A DNA stretch of 35,979 bases from GCA-2724215 sp015660315 (GTDB lineage Bacteria > Latescibacterota > UBA2968 > UBA8231): NCBI GenBank assembly GCA_029941315.1, contig JAPYQE010000034.1, positions 1-35,979 of the forward strand, written 5' to 3'. The translations under genes and the position numbers were made by a program. Shown piece after piece: positions 16,716 through 24,627 of the stretch. The notes under the pieces are model-generated. The model saw only the letters and a program-made list of their open reading frames with translations. It was not told the origin of the DNA and searched no databases. The stretch's first letter is position 1. Every line of letters starts with the position of its first letter.

Positions 16716-17075
16716 CTATATGATTTTTTCGAGTACGAACTCGAAACCCAGGTAGTCGTTGTCCTGGCCTTCGTAGTCGTAGAGCTTGGCGATGGGAAAC
16801 TGCACCACTCGCCAGCCGTCGGCCAAGGCCGCGAGTACCGAATCGTAGGGCGCTTCGGCGGAGGGCAGGGTCGGTACTTGCGGCTGGTCCGGGTCGTAGA
16901 GGGCCCAGCTAGCCAGCGACGAGCGCATATTCGTCGATTTGGAATAGAGGTAGAGCACCCGTTGACGGGGCTCTGCGAGTTGGGCTTCGAGGCGGTCCAG
17001 GTCGGCGGTGGCAAGTGGCTCGTCGGCGAGCTTTCCCCGGGCTTGTACCAGCCATTCTTTTACGGCTTCGCGCAT
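16716..17075 (-). CDS. Small protein of unknown function heading the PhyH/UxuA-like operon
   Basis: 119 residues from the ATG at 17075, chosen for the GGGAGA site five bases upstream; the open frame continues to 17132. I do not recognise a family. The protein is soluble, with no signal peptide or membrane segment. It has an amphipathic helical N-terminal half (REAVKEWLVQARGKL, ATADLDRLEAQLAEP) and a C-terminal half rich in aromatic and acidic residues (LYDYEGQDNDYLGFEFVLEKII). It sits 8 bp before the PhyH-like gene and is divergent from a ThuA-like gene. An accessory or regulatory partner of the dioxygenase is possible but unsupported. Confidence 0.75.
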   Translation of the reverse strand: MREAVKEWLVQARGKLADEPLATADLDRLEAQLAEPRQRVLYLYSKSTNMRSSLASWALYDPDQPQVPTLPSAEAPYDSVLAALADGWRVVQFPIAKLYDYEGQDNDYLGFEFVLEKII

Positions 17076-17218
17076 AAACGTCTCCCGATGGTGTCGGGGA
17101 CATAAGAAAGCTCGTTCGGGCGTTGGGGTCAATAAGCAATCGCCGGTGATTTTTGCTATATTGGCCCGTGCATATTGGCCGAGGTAATCGTAGTCGAATA
17201 TAACGGGAGAAGATCTGT

Positions 17219-17851
17219 ATGGACGATATAAAAGCGTTGGTTTTTGTCGGTACCGAGGGCATTTACCACGATCACGCGGGGCAGGGAATGTTTATCGCCG
17301 AGTTTTTGTCGGCGACGAAGGGCATTGCCGCGGATTTTTCGCGGGACTACGAGGTGATGGCCGGCGGGTTGGTGGGCTACGACGCGGTGTTGTTCTATAC
17401 CGATGTCGGTCATTTTAGCGAGGCGCAAGAGGCGGGTTTGCTGGAGTTTGTCGAGCGAGGCGGTGGTTTTTTCGGTCTGCATACCGCGGCGGCTTCCTTC
17501 CGCGAAAACCAAGGCTATCACGCGATGCTTAACGCCTTCTTTGAGGGGCATAGCAAATACATGGACTTCAAGGTCGATTTAGTTGATCGCGAGGATCCGA
17601 TCACGCGCGGGCTTAAAGATTTTACCGTGACGGACGAGTTATACTATCTAAAACACGACCCGACTAAGTCGCACCATCTGATGCAAGCCTACGACGATAC
17701 GAAGGACCAGACCCACGTGATGGCCTTCCATCACGATTATGGGGCGGGGCGGGTGTTCTATTTTGCGTTGGGACACGATATGGCGGTATTGCAGGATGTG
17801 AGTTTTCAGGAGATCGTGCGCAGGGGTGTGCGGTGGGCGGCAACTAGGTAG
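17219..17851 (+). CDS. ThuA-like domain protein (class I glutamine amidotransferase fold)
   Basis: 210 residues matching the ThuA family (PF06283-type). The N-terminal strand is IKALVFVGTEGIYHD, the middle strand YDAVLFYTDVG, the elbow region GGGFFGLHTAAAS and the later motif GAGRVFYFALGHD. ThuA was named for trehalose and disaccharide metabolism in rhizobia. Related domains occur in many carbohydrate-degradation gene sets, and the catalytic activity is unsettled. GGGAGA precedes the ATG by about eight bases. Divergent from the PhyH operon and convergent with a second ThuA-like gene. Confidence 0.85.
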   Translation: MDDIKALVFVGTEGIYHDHAGQGMFIAEFLSATKGIAADFSRDYEVMAGGLVGYDAVLFYTDVGHFSEAQEAGLLEFVERGGGFFGLHTAAASFRENQGYHAMLNAFFEGHSKYMDFKVDLVDREDPITRGLKDFTVTDELYYLKHDPTKSHHLMQAYDDTKDQTHVMAFHHDYGAGRVFYFALGHDMAVLQDVSFQEIVRRGVRWAATR

Positions 17852-17969
17852 CCGAGCTCAAATTTGCCAGGGTAGCGAGTATCCCGCACCTATTGCATTG
17901 TTATTGCGATACGTGAGATGCGGGTTATTGGGGCGTCGGTTCAGCTCTATGCAGTGTTAGACGGCATGC

Positions 17970-18737
17970 TCAGGTTTGGCGCAGAAGCCACCTTATTGCA
18001 TTCTGCTGCATCTTCGCGTATTCGGGGTTCCACAGGGCCGGTATCGTGTGGCCTGGCGCGAGATAGCAGACTCGACCTTTTCCGTATTCGTAGGCCCAGG
18101 CTGCCTCGCAACGGGTCCCCAATTGCCCAAAGGTGTGGCCGTCTTCGTTGACGCTGATCGCCAAGACGTCTGCGGGGTCTTTGTTATAGCGCATATAGTG
18201 TTGTTCGTCGGTGACGACGAAGTCCCCCACATCGCGCGTAATAGGATGATCCCTGTTGGTGATCTCGACTTTATAGGGGCGCACCGGTGGATGGCCCTCG
18301 GTGGTTGAGCCCTGCACGTGGCTGAAGTCCTCGCAGGCGGTGATATAGGTCGAGTTGTGGTAGAAGAGCGCCGCGCCGCCTTCTTCTACGAAGGTGCGCA
18401 CGGCTTGGCCCTGTGCGGGAGTAATCCACTGGACGGCCCTTGGTTCGAGTTCGGGTGCGGGCGGATCGCTGAGGGTGCCTTGGGTAGTGGGATCATAACC
18501 CGGATAAGCAGCGCCTTGGCCGTAACCATCGGGCCAGATCATGCCGTCGCGGAAGACGATGAGTAGTGCGTATTGTGCAAGGGTTTCGGCGTTGAGCTGG
18601 TAGATATCGTCGCTGAAATTGACGCTTAAACCTGTACCCTCACCTAATGTCTTGCCCAGGCCGGTGCGGATATAGTCAGAATTGTGGTAGCGGTCGCCGA
18701 TAAGGGCAAAGGCGCTGGTCTGTTGTCGGTTGCTCAC
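17970..18737 (-). CDS. Second ThuA-like protein
   Basis: 255 residues from a GTG at 18737 (first residues MSNRQQTSAFALIGD), chosen because similarity to the family begins there and GAGG lies about ten bases upstream. An in-frame ATG at 18881 would add 48 unrelated residues. ThuA features are the FALIGDRYHNSDYI strand, YALLIVFRDGMIW, the FVEEGGAALFYHNST elbow, ITNRDHPITRDVGDF and GKGRVCYLAPGHT. It is longer than the neighbouring ThuA-like protein through an insert at ~75-110 rich in G, P and Y. It converges on that gene and shares only low similarity, so it is an old paralogue. Confidence 0.82.
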   Translation of the reverse strand: MSNRQQTSAFALIGDRYHNSDYIRTGLGKTLGEGTGLSVNFSDDIYQLNAETLAQYALLIVFRDGMIWPDGYGQGAAYPGYDPTTQGTLSDPPAPELEPRAVQWITPAQGQAVRTFVEEGGAALFYHNSTYITACEDFSHVQGSTTEGHPPVRPYKVEITNRDHPITRDVGDFVVTDEQHYMRYNKDPADVLAISVNEDGHTFGQLGTRCEAAWAYEYGKGRVCYLAPGHTIPALWNPEYAKMQQNAIRWLLRQT

Positions 18738-19256
18738 GATGGGGTATCCTCGAATAGGGGGGAAGGCGTTAAGGGCTAATAATACGTCGGGAAAAGGCGA
18801 GCGGCAATCGTTGGATACACGCATTGTGGCAGAGATGGGAACGACACCTGTTCGTGAAGTCCAAATGTGTGGTAAGTACACAAGGCGCGATAATGGAGAT
18901 CGTTACGGATATGTAACGACGCGAAGTATTGCGCACAGCTTTGTGGCTTATGGGTTTAGCGGGTTTGGCCAGATTGCATTCACTAACCGGGGTGATTGAT
19001 GCGCAGTCTCTGCTTGCGTTCTATATAAGTCAGAGCGGGCAACGCGCACTGCTACCAATTAAATGATGCGTTAAGCCGAGCGGGGGATCTAAGCGGTTTG
19101 ACGATGGCGCTTGTCGCGGAGGACGAAGGATACCGAGCTTCGCACATTTATCGCTATCGCCGGCGGTGCGACGGCCGTGATGCCTTCTACTGGGGGCTGG
19201 TTGAAGAATGCGTCTCGTTGAAAGGCGTACTGACGACTGGTCGTTCAATGGGCAAA
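18738..19256. other. About 520 bp with no supported gene
   Basis: The open frames here are short and show no ribosome-binding site or recognisable family. One minus-strand stretch (about 19078-18980) reads as 31 plausible codons containing RLNASFNW, an in-frame TAG, then QCALPALTYIERKQRL and a stop. It looks like the relic of a coding sequence or a dispersed repeat. The rest holds the upstream region of the ThuA-like gene. I see no tRNA or CRISPR, and nothing structured before the fliG terminator. Confidence 0.5.
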
Positions 19257-19295
19257 ATGAAAAGGCGCTGGGCAACGAGCCCAGCGCCTTTTCAT
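19257..19295 (-). terminator. Intrinsic terminator of fliG
   Basis: A perfect 17-bp stem (19257-19273 with 19279-19295) and a 5-base loop, starting 24 bases past the fliG stop. On the minus strand the 3' arm ends GCGCCTTTTCAT and is followed by TTTGCC, giving a T-rich tail. The A-rich 5' arm would let it work in both directions. Confidence 0.78.
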
Positions 19296-19318
19296 CATTT
19301 ATACGAATGCAAAAAACA

Positions 19319-20341
19319 CTAGACGAACTGGTCGTCGGAGTCGCCGCGGACAATGGTGACCTGCCCCTGCTCCTCCAACTGGCGTACCTGCTGTACGATT
19401 CTAAGCTGCACCTCCTCGACCTCCGATAGCCGCATCGGCCCCTGAAACTCCATCTCCTCGGTGATAAAGGTGCGCACGCGCTCCGACATATTGCCGAGCA
19501 CTTTATCCTTCATCTCATCGGAGGCCGACTTGAGCGCGATGACCAGGTCCTTCTGGTCGACCTCGCGCATCAGCGTCTGGATCTCGCGGTCCGTCAGCTT
19601 GGAAATATCATCGAAGACGAACATTAGGTTGCGCACCGATTCAGCGACTTCTGGGTCCTGCGCGTCCATATTATCGAGCACGTTTTTCTCGACGGAAGAG
19701 CCGGTCAGGTTGAGAATGTCGGCGACGACTTTGGGGCCACCGACGTCCTGGTTGCCGCCAAGCATATCGCGCAAGCTGGCTTCAAGGCTCTCTTCGATCT
19801 CCTTGAGCACGTTCGGCGTGATATTCTCCATCGTGGCGATGCGGTAGGCGACATCGGATTGCAATCGTTCGGGCAATTGCGCCAAGATACCCGAGGCTTG
19901 GTCGGCTTCGAGTTGGGAGAGGATCAGGGCGATGGACTGAGGGTGCTCGTGGCTGATAAAGGGAGCAATCTGGTCGGGCGGCACATTGCGCAGCATATAG
20001 AAGCCCGAGGATATCTGCGACGAAATGCGGTCGAGGATTTCCTGGGCTTTGCGCGGCCCGACGGCGCGCTCGAGGGCTTGGCGGGCAAAGTCGACACCGC
20101 CTTGCGAGATCCACTCGCCGGCCACCAAGAGTTGCTCGAACTCCTCGAGGATTCGGTCCATGACCTCGACCGAGATATTCTTGAGCCCAGCAATGGCTTG
20201 TGTGATCTCCTCGATCTCGTAGTCCGAGAGGTGTTTCATCACCTCGCCAGAGGCCTCCTCGCCGAGAGCGACCATCACGATGGCTACTTTTTGCTGTAGG
20301 GGGATACTATCTTCGTCCTGTGCATCTTCGTCTTCAGCCAT
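19319..20341 (-). CDS. fliG: Flagellar motor switch protein FliG
   Basis: 340 residues, the usual FliG length. The N-terminal domain (QQKVAIVMVALGEEASGEVM) is followed by the middle-domain signature EHPQSIALILSQL (~132-144) and the armadillo-like YRIATMENITP. The C-terminal torque domain includes MFVFDDISKLTDREIQTLM (~240-258) and ALKSASDEMKDKVLGNMS. FliG forms the cytoplasmic rotor ring with FliM and FliN, carries the stator-contact charges and sets rotation. No other flagellar gene is present in the window; fliG normally sits in a fliF-fliG-fliH block. A strong terminator follows it, so it is transcribed alone. Either the flagellar genes are scattered or this is an extra copy. Confidence 0.95.
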   Translation of the reverse strand: MAEDEDAQDEDSIPLQQKVAIVMVALGEEASGEVMKHLSDYEIEEITQAIAGLKNISVEVMDRILEEFEQLLVAGEWISQGGVDFARQALERAVGPRKAQEILDRISSQISSGFYMLRNVPPDQIAPFISHEHPQSIALILSQLEADQASGILAQLPERLQSDVAYRIATMENITPNVLKEIEESLEASLRDMLGGNQDVGGPKVVADILNLTGSSVEKNVLDNMDAQDPEVAESVRNLMFVFDDISKLTDREIQTLMREVDQKDLVIALKSASDEMKDKVLGNMSERVRTFITEEMEFQGPMRLSEVEEVQLRIVQQVRQLEEQGQVTIVRGDSDDQFV

Positions 20342-20400
20342 AACATATCCCAGGTGGTTACATTACCATACACTATAGATCGGCTTTAAATAGAAGATAC

Positions 20401-20427
20401 TTTACCTGAATTTATAATTCAAGTAAA
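20401..20427. repeat. AT-rich inverted repeat between SDR gene and fliG
   Basis: TTTACCTGAATT (20401-20412) and AATTCAAGTAAA (20416-20427) are inverted repeats with one mismatch and a 3-base centre. It lies 59 bases upstream of fliG and 21 bases past the SDR stop. It could be an operator acting on fliG or a weak end signal for the idonate operon. Confidence 0.45.
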
Positions 20428-20448
20428 ATAGGTGAGTTAGGTGGTGTC

Positions 20449-21219
20449 TTAAAAGCCGATAGAAGCTCCGCCATCGACGGGAATACAGGTACCCGTAATG
20501 AACTTGGCGGCGGAGGAGGCCAAAAATGCGGCCGTCCAGCCAATATCTTCGGGCCCGCCCAATTGTTGCATCGGCGTACGCCCGAGGACTTTGGCTTTGC
20601 GCTCTGGGTTGTTTTCGAAGGCAGTGCGGCTCATTTCAGTTACGATCCAGCCCGGGGCAATGGCGTTGATGCGCACACCGCGGCCCGACCACTCCGTCGC
20701 CAAGGTGCGAACGAGCCCGAGGTGCGCGGTTTTGGCGGCGGCGTAGGCGGAGACATAGGGGATGCCGAAAAGCGAGGCCATCGAGGCGATATAGAGGATA
20801 TTACCGTTGCCGCGCACCATCATCCGCCGGGCCGCGTGGCGGCTCATCGAGAACGCGCCGACTAGATGCACGTCGAGGACCTGCTGCATTTCCTCTTCCG
20901 TAAAATCCTCCGCCTCTCGGCGGATCTGGTTGCCGGCGTTGTTGACCAGGGAAGTGAGCGGGCCGTATTGCGCCTCGATGGATTCGATTAGGGCTTCGGT
21001 GGTGTCGTATTGGGTCACGTCGTGGACCCGGTAATCGGCCATCGGCCCCAACTGCGCAACAGCTTGTGCGAGTAACTCTTCGCGCCGGCCGGTGATCACC
21101 ACCCGGGCGCCTTGCGCGACATAGGCCTGTGCGATACCGAGCCCAATGCCGGTGCCGCCGCCGGTGATCAGACCGAGTTGTCCTTCAAGGCTAAATGGAT
21201 TTATCGATTCTTTGCTCAT
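20449..21219 (-). CDS. SDR oxidoreductase, gluconate 5-dehydrogenase (IdnO)-like
   Basis: 256 residues, a classical short-chain dehydrogenase. The cofactor motif is TGGGTGIG (19-26), NNAG is at 93-96 and the catalytic residues are S146, Y159 and K163 (SAYAAAK). The C-terminus GTCIPVDGGAS is typical. R45/R46 after the second strand (ITGRREELL) is compatible with NADP. It follows the idonate-dehydrogenase-like gene by 8 bp. In E. coli IdnD oxidises L-idonate to 5-keto-D-gluconate, which IdnO reduces to D-gluconate. Context makes that role likely, but related SDRs act on other keto-sugar acids. Confidence 0.85.
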   Translation of the reverse strand: MSKESINPFSLEGQLGLITGGGTGIGLGIAQAYVAQGARVVITGRREELLAQAVAQLGPMADYRVHDVTQYDTTEALIESIEAQYGPLTSLVNNAGNQIRREAEDFTEEEMQQVLDVHLVGAFSMSRHAARRMMVRGNGNILYIASMASLFGIPYVSAYAAAKTAHLGLVRTLATEWSGRGVRINAIAPGWIVTEMSRTAFENNPERKAKVLGRTPMQQLGGPEDIGWTAAFLASSAAKFITGTCIPVDGGASIGF

Positions 21220-21227
21220 GAGGGCCT

Positions 21228-22250
21228 CTAATAGTCGATTACGACCTTGATGGTCTCAGCTTGAAGTGCGGCGTCGAAGCCCGCTTGCAGATCCGCAAAG
21301 CCTACGCACTGTGAGATAAGGGGAGTGACATCAATCTTTTGCCGTGCCAAAAGATCGAGGGCTTTGCCGAAGACATGGGCGAAGCGGAAGGAGCCGCGGA
21401 TGGTCAATTCCTTCTGCATTACGAGATTGACCGGCAGTTCGACCGGGCCACCTTGCACGCCCAATTGCACGATGGTGCCTTTGGCCTTGCAGTGCCGGTA
21501 GGCGGTTTGCAGGGCGGCCGGGGCGCCGGAGGCCTCGATAACGACGTCAAAGCCCTCACCGGCCGCTTGCGCGACTGTGTCTGGCTGGTCGGCGTGCAGG
21601 GGCTGGTCGGCCCATAACGAAGCCGCTAAGTCGAGCGCGTCGGGGCGGATATCGCTGACGGCGAGATCCGCCGCACCATAATGCCGGGCGACCAGGCCGA
21701 TGAGTTGGCCGATGGGGCCAGCCCCGGTCACCAAAACGCGCTTGCCCGCGATGGAGCCGGCTTGGCCGACGCCGTGCACGGCGATCGAGAGCGGTTCGAG
21801 CATCGCCGCCTGGCGATAGTCCATTGTTTCGGGGATCAAGTGGCAGTTCTCGGCGTTGACCTGAACATATTCGCGGAACGCCCCGTCCTGCGGTGGGCTG
21901 CAAGCGGCGGAACCGAAATAACGCATATGCGAGCAGTGGTTCTCATTGCCTTCGCGGCAATGCGCGCAGGCACGGCAGGGGTGGGACGGGTCAATGGCTA
22001 CGCGGCTGCCGACGGGCAGGGTGTCGGTGAAGACACCGGAGTCGACGATTTCGCCGGCCGACTCGTGCCCGAGTACGAAGGGGCGTTCGGGCACGAAGTC
22101 GCCGTTTTTGCCGTGCAGATAATAGTGGATGTCCGAGCCGCAGATCCCGGTCGCGCGGACGCGCACCAGTACTTCGTGCGGGCTGGGTTGCGGTTGCTCT
22201 ATTTCGGTCGCGCGCAGGTCGCGCGGGCCGTGTAGGTAGTAGGCTTGCAT
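21228..22250 (-). CDS. idnD: Zinc-dependent L-idonate 5-dehydrogenase-like alcohol dehydrogenase
   Basis: 340 residues, medium-chain dehydrogenase. Catalytic zinc ligands C37, H62-E63 and probably E152 are present, as are structural zinc cysteines C92, C95, C98 and C106. The Rossmann motif is GAGPIG (176-181). The segments TGICGSDIHYYLHGKNGDF and DPSHPCRACAHCREGNENHC, then MRYFGSA, closely follow the E. coli IdnD pattern, which favours idonate over sorbitol or threonine as substrate. A well-matched promoter lies just upstream and the SDR partner 8 bp downstream, giving a compact two-gene operon. Confidence 0.85.
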   Translation of the reverse strand: MQAYYLHGPRDLRATEIEQPQPSPHEVLVRVRATGICGSDIHYYLHGKNGDFVPERPFVLGHESAGEIVDSGVFTDTLPVGSRVAIDPSHPCRACAHCREGNENHCSHMRYFGSAACSPPQDGAFREYVQVNAENCHLIPETMDYRQAAMLEPLSIAVHGVGQAGSIAGKRVLVTGAGPIGQLIGLVARHYGAADLAVSDIRPDALDLAASLWADQPLHADQPDTVAQAAGEGFDVVIEASGAPAALQTAYRHCKAKGTIVQLGVQGGPVELPVNLVMQKELTIRGSFRFAHVFGKALDLLARQKIDVTPLISQCVGFADLQAGFDAALQAETIKVVIDY

Positions 22251-22279
22251 GGGGGCTCTTTTTTTGCGGGTGGGAGCGG

Positions 22280-22308
22280 ATAATATAGGTTTGTGGTTTG
22301 GGCGTCAA
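22280..22308 (-). promoter_or_regulatory. Candidate sigma-70 promoter for the idnD-SDR operon
   Basis: On the minus strand, TTGACG (22308-22303), a 17-base spacer and TATTAT (22285-22280). The predicted transcript starts about 23 bases before the idnD ATG. This is one of the closest consensus matches in the window. Confidence 0.55.
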
Positions 22309-22510
22309 GAAGTAGGGATGGATTTGTCGAGAAGGGAGGGGAGAATATGTCGCGTATCGACTTTGCTATTCGGGATTAAATTGATGCGGAGGGAGGGGCG
22401 TCCGGTTGCGAAAACAAAGGGCTATTGCTAAGACATAGGTCGCTGGTCTCACTTGGGATTGCATGGGCCGAGTGGTGCCAGTGTGTTGTTGGTTTTCATG
22501 CGCGCGTCCA

Positions 22511-23098
22511 ATGCGAAAAGTTTTGGGATTCATGTCGGTAATTCGCGTCCTTGCAACACCTCGTCTTTTGGGAAAGGGCGCGGGCATTTTGCTCTTCGGT
22601 GCGGTGCTTTTTCAGACGACTTGGCTCGCCGAAGACGCTTTTGTCACTTTTCGCACCGTCGATAATTTCGTGCACGGATACGGGTTGACCTGGAATGGTT
22701 GCCCTGTTGGTGGCGCTCAATGACGCGTTAGAGATTAACCCCGCCAGTTTCCTGAATTTTGTTCTCGTCGGCAAAATGCTCGATGGCCAAGGGCACAAAA
22801 AAAGGCGGAGATCGCCTATCGACAGGCCTTATACAACAGCCCTCCGCATTTGCAGCGGCTCGCGGCGGCCGGAGACGATGCGGGTTTATTGCATGCCTAT
22901 AGCGAGATGGCCGAGAGTTATATCAGATTGCATGAGGAGGGGGAAGCCGCCGGGGTTTACCGGAATATTTTGCAGCAGGATTTTGCCGCGGCGAGTGGGC
23001 AACTTTACGCGCGAATGGGGGAAGTCTTCGCGGCGCTTGGGATAGAGGCTGAAAGCGTGGAGAGTCGCCGGCGAGCGGATAAAAAACGACAGAGATGA
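22511..23098 (+). pseudogene. Remnant of a membrane glycosyltransferase with C-terminal TPR region
   Basis: Three pieces in different frames. From 22511 (or 22532) the sequence encodes a hydrophobic helix and then DAFVTFRTVDNFVHGYGL, TWN. This matches the first-loop motif (DDAFITFR..N...G.G) of PMT/arabinofuranosyltransferase-like membrane glycosyltransferases. It stops at 22723 soon after the motif, so nearly all transmembrane segments are gone. From about 22695 a second frame encodes a TPR-like stretch (ALNDALEINPASFLNFVLV) up to an A7 tract (22797-22803). One extra A would join it to a third frame (AEIAYRQALYNSPPHLQRL through EAESVESRRRADKKRQR, stop at 23098). A large internal deletion plus a one-base frameshift explains the arrangement. 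No function is expected. Confidence 0.72.
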
Positions 23099-23155
23099 AT
23101 TGCGAAGGTTTCCCAGTGCAGGACTGGCTGGGATTTATAGGAGAGGGCGATTGAC

Positions 23156-24535
23156 ATGGATCCGATACAAGAATTGCTCGATTTCGACCGCGATAATGTG
23201 GCGGCGGCCAAGGCTGTTGAGCGGCATATACAAGAAGAAGGCCTGGCCGCCGGCCACACCATCAGCGACGTGCGCGTCTATCGGGTGCTGATGCCGTGGG
23301 TGGGCACCAAGCGTTGGGACGGCTCGGCTGAGGGCTTCACCTTCGCCGAGTTTGAGACCGACAAGGGGCTAGTCGGCATCGCCGAGGGAGCCCATTCGGA
23401 CCTGGAGGAACTCAAGGCGAAAGTATTGGGCAAAAACCCCTTTGATCCGAGTATCCGTGCCGATATGGGGTTGGCCTATTGGGATTTGATCGGTAAGATC
23501 GCCGAGCGACCCTTGGGCCAGTATTTGCACGAGCTTTTTGCGCTACAGACGCCCCTGGCCGAGCGCGTACCGATGTCGGCCTATACCTGGTACAGCTTCC
23601 CCGATATCAATGGCCAAAACGCGGTCACCTTTGAGAGCTATCCCGAGTATGTGCAGGGGATCATCCGCGAGCATGGTTTCCACAATATCAAGCTCTCGAT
23701 GTGCGACTTCGACCCGCACCGCTATATTGAATTGGTGCACAATCTTCGCCAGGCGGTGGGGCCGGACGTCGATATCCGCGTCGACCCGCACGCTTCCTGG
23801 GGCGAGGCGCAGGCATTGCGTTTTATGCGCGGGGTCGAGGCCTGCCATATCGAGTGGATCGAAGAGCCTGTAGGCGGCCGTTTTGACCATATCTTCCGCG
23901 CCGGTCATCGCCTGCGGCTGTTGAGTCCGATCCCAATTTCGTCGCACGCTTGGTTGCCGCCGGTGGTCAAACAACCCGACGAGCGGGGGCGCTATGGCGA
24001 CGGGACGCTGGACGCAGCATTGGATGTGGATGCTTTGCGTCGCTATCAGCCGGCGGATATTTCCGCCCCGGATGCCTACGCCGGCCCTTTGGCGCTCAAA
24101 CGCTACTACGACGCGGCGCGTTTTATGGGCTTGGGCATCGGCATGCACAGCGCCTATGAACTGGGTCCGGCGACGGCGATCCGCTTGCATATCGCGGCCT
24201 TCGCCTTTCCCTATGAGATGCCCTACCACATCGTCTGGGGTCGCGAGGGCGCTTTTCCCCCATTTAGCGCGCATCCGCTTGACGCGCATTACAATCAATG
24301 GGAGTCCGACGTGATTGTGGGGGGCAAGATGGTGTACGACCAGGGCTTTCTCGCGGTGCCCACAGGGCCGGGTTTAGGCATCGAGTTGGATCACGAGCGT
24401 TTAGCGCACTACGCATATACTGAGCAGAAGGCGACAGTCCATACGCGCCATATCGAGGCGATCCGCGCGACGCATCTCGAGGCGCTGGATTGGAAAGTCG
24501 AGCGCGGCGGGTGGCGGCGTTATAGGGCGCGGTAG
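23156..24535 (+). CDS. Enolase-superfamily sugar-acid dehydratase, glucarate-dehydratase-like
   Basis: 459 residues. The N-terminal capping domain (~35-135) leads into a TIM barrel with K179 (NIKLSM), metal ligands D210 (RVDPHASW) and E236/E237 (IEWIEEPVG), a third acidic ligand at D301 or D306, and H331 in GIGMHSAYE. The histidine position resembles the catalytic base of glucarate dehydratase. The usual KxK pair appears to be a single lysine (IKLS), so chemistry or substrate may differ from GudD. Members abstract a proton alpha to a carboxylate of sugar acids. A GAGGG site sits eight bases before the ATG. The mannonate dehydratase follows 92 bp downstream in the same direction. Confidence 0.87.
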   Translation: MDPIQELLDFDRDNVAAAKAVERHIQEEGLAAGHTISDVRVYRVLMPWVGTKRWDGSAEGFTFAEFETDKGLVGIAEGAHSDLEELKAKVLGKNPFDPSIRADMGLAYWDLIGKIAERPLGQYLHELFALQTPLAERVPMSAYTWYSFPDINGQNAVTFESYPEYVQGIIREHGFHNIKLSMCDFDPHRYIELVHNLRQAVGPDVDIRVDPHASWGEAQALRFMRGVEACHIEWIEEPVGGRFDHIFRAGHRLRLLSPIPISSHAWLPPVVKQPDERGRYGDGTLDAALDVDALRRYQPADISAPDAYAGPLALKRYYDAARFMGLGIGMHSAYELGPATAIRLHIAAFAFPYEMPYHIVWGREGAFPPFSAHPLDAHYNQWESDVIVGGKMVYDQGFLAVPTGPGLGIELDHERLAHYAYTEQKATVHTRHIEAIRATHLEALDWKVERGGWRRYRAR

Positions 24536-24627
24536 GTTTTAACAACAGGGCGAAGGGGCAAATTTGCAAGAATCTGTGCATTCACTGCTCAATCGAATAT
24601 TACACTCAAGACAAGTGGAGCAATGTT

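Noticed and set aside
17150..17218. Promoter for the ThuA-like gene at TATAAC (about 17200)
   Set aside because: It would place the transcription start at or beyond the ribosome-binding site, so it cannot drive normal translation from the chosen ATG.
19026..19066. Possible tRNA in the empty gap (minus strand AATTGGTAGCAG)
   Set aside because: The D-arm-like string is not accompanied by an acceptor, anticodon or T stem, so no cloverleaf can be formed.
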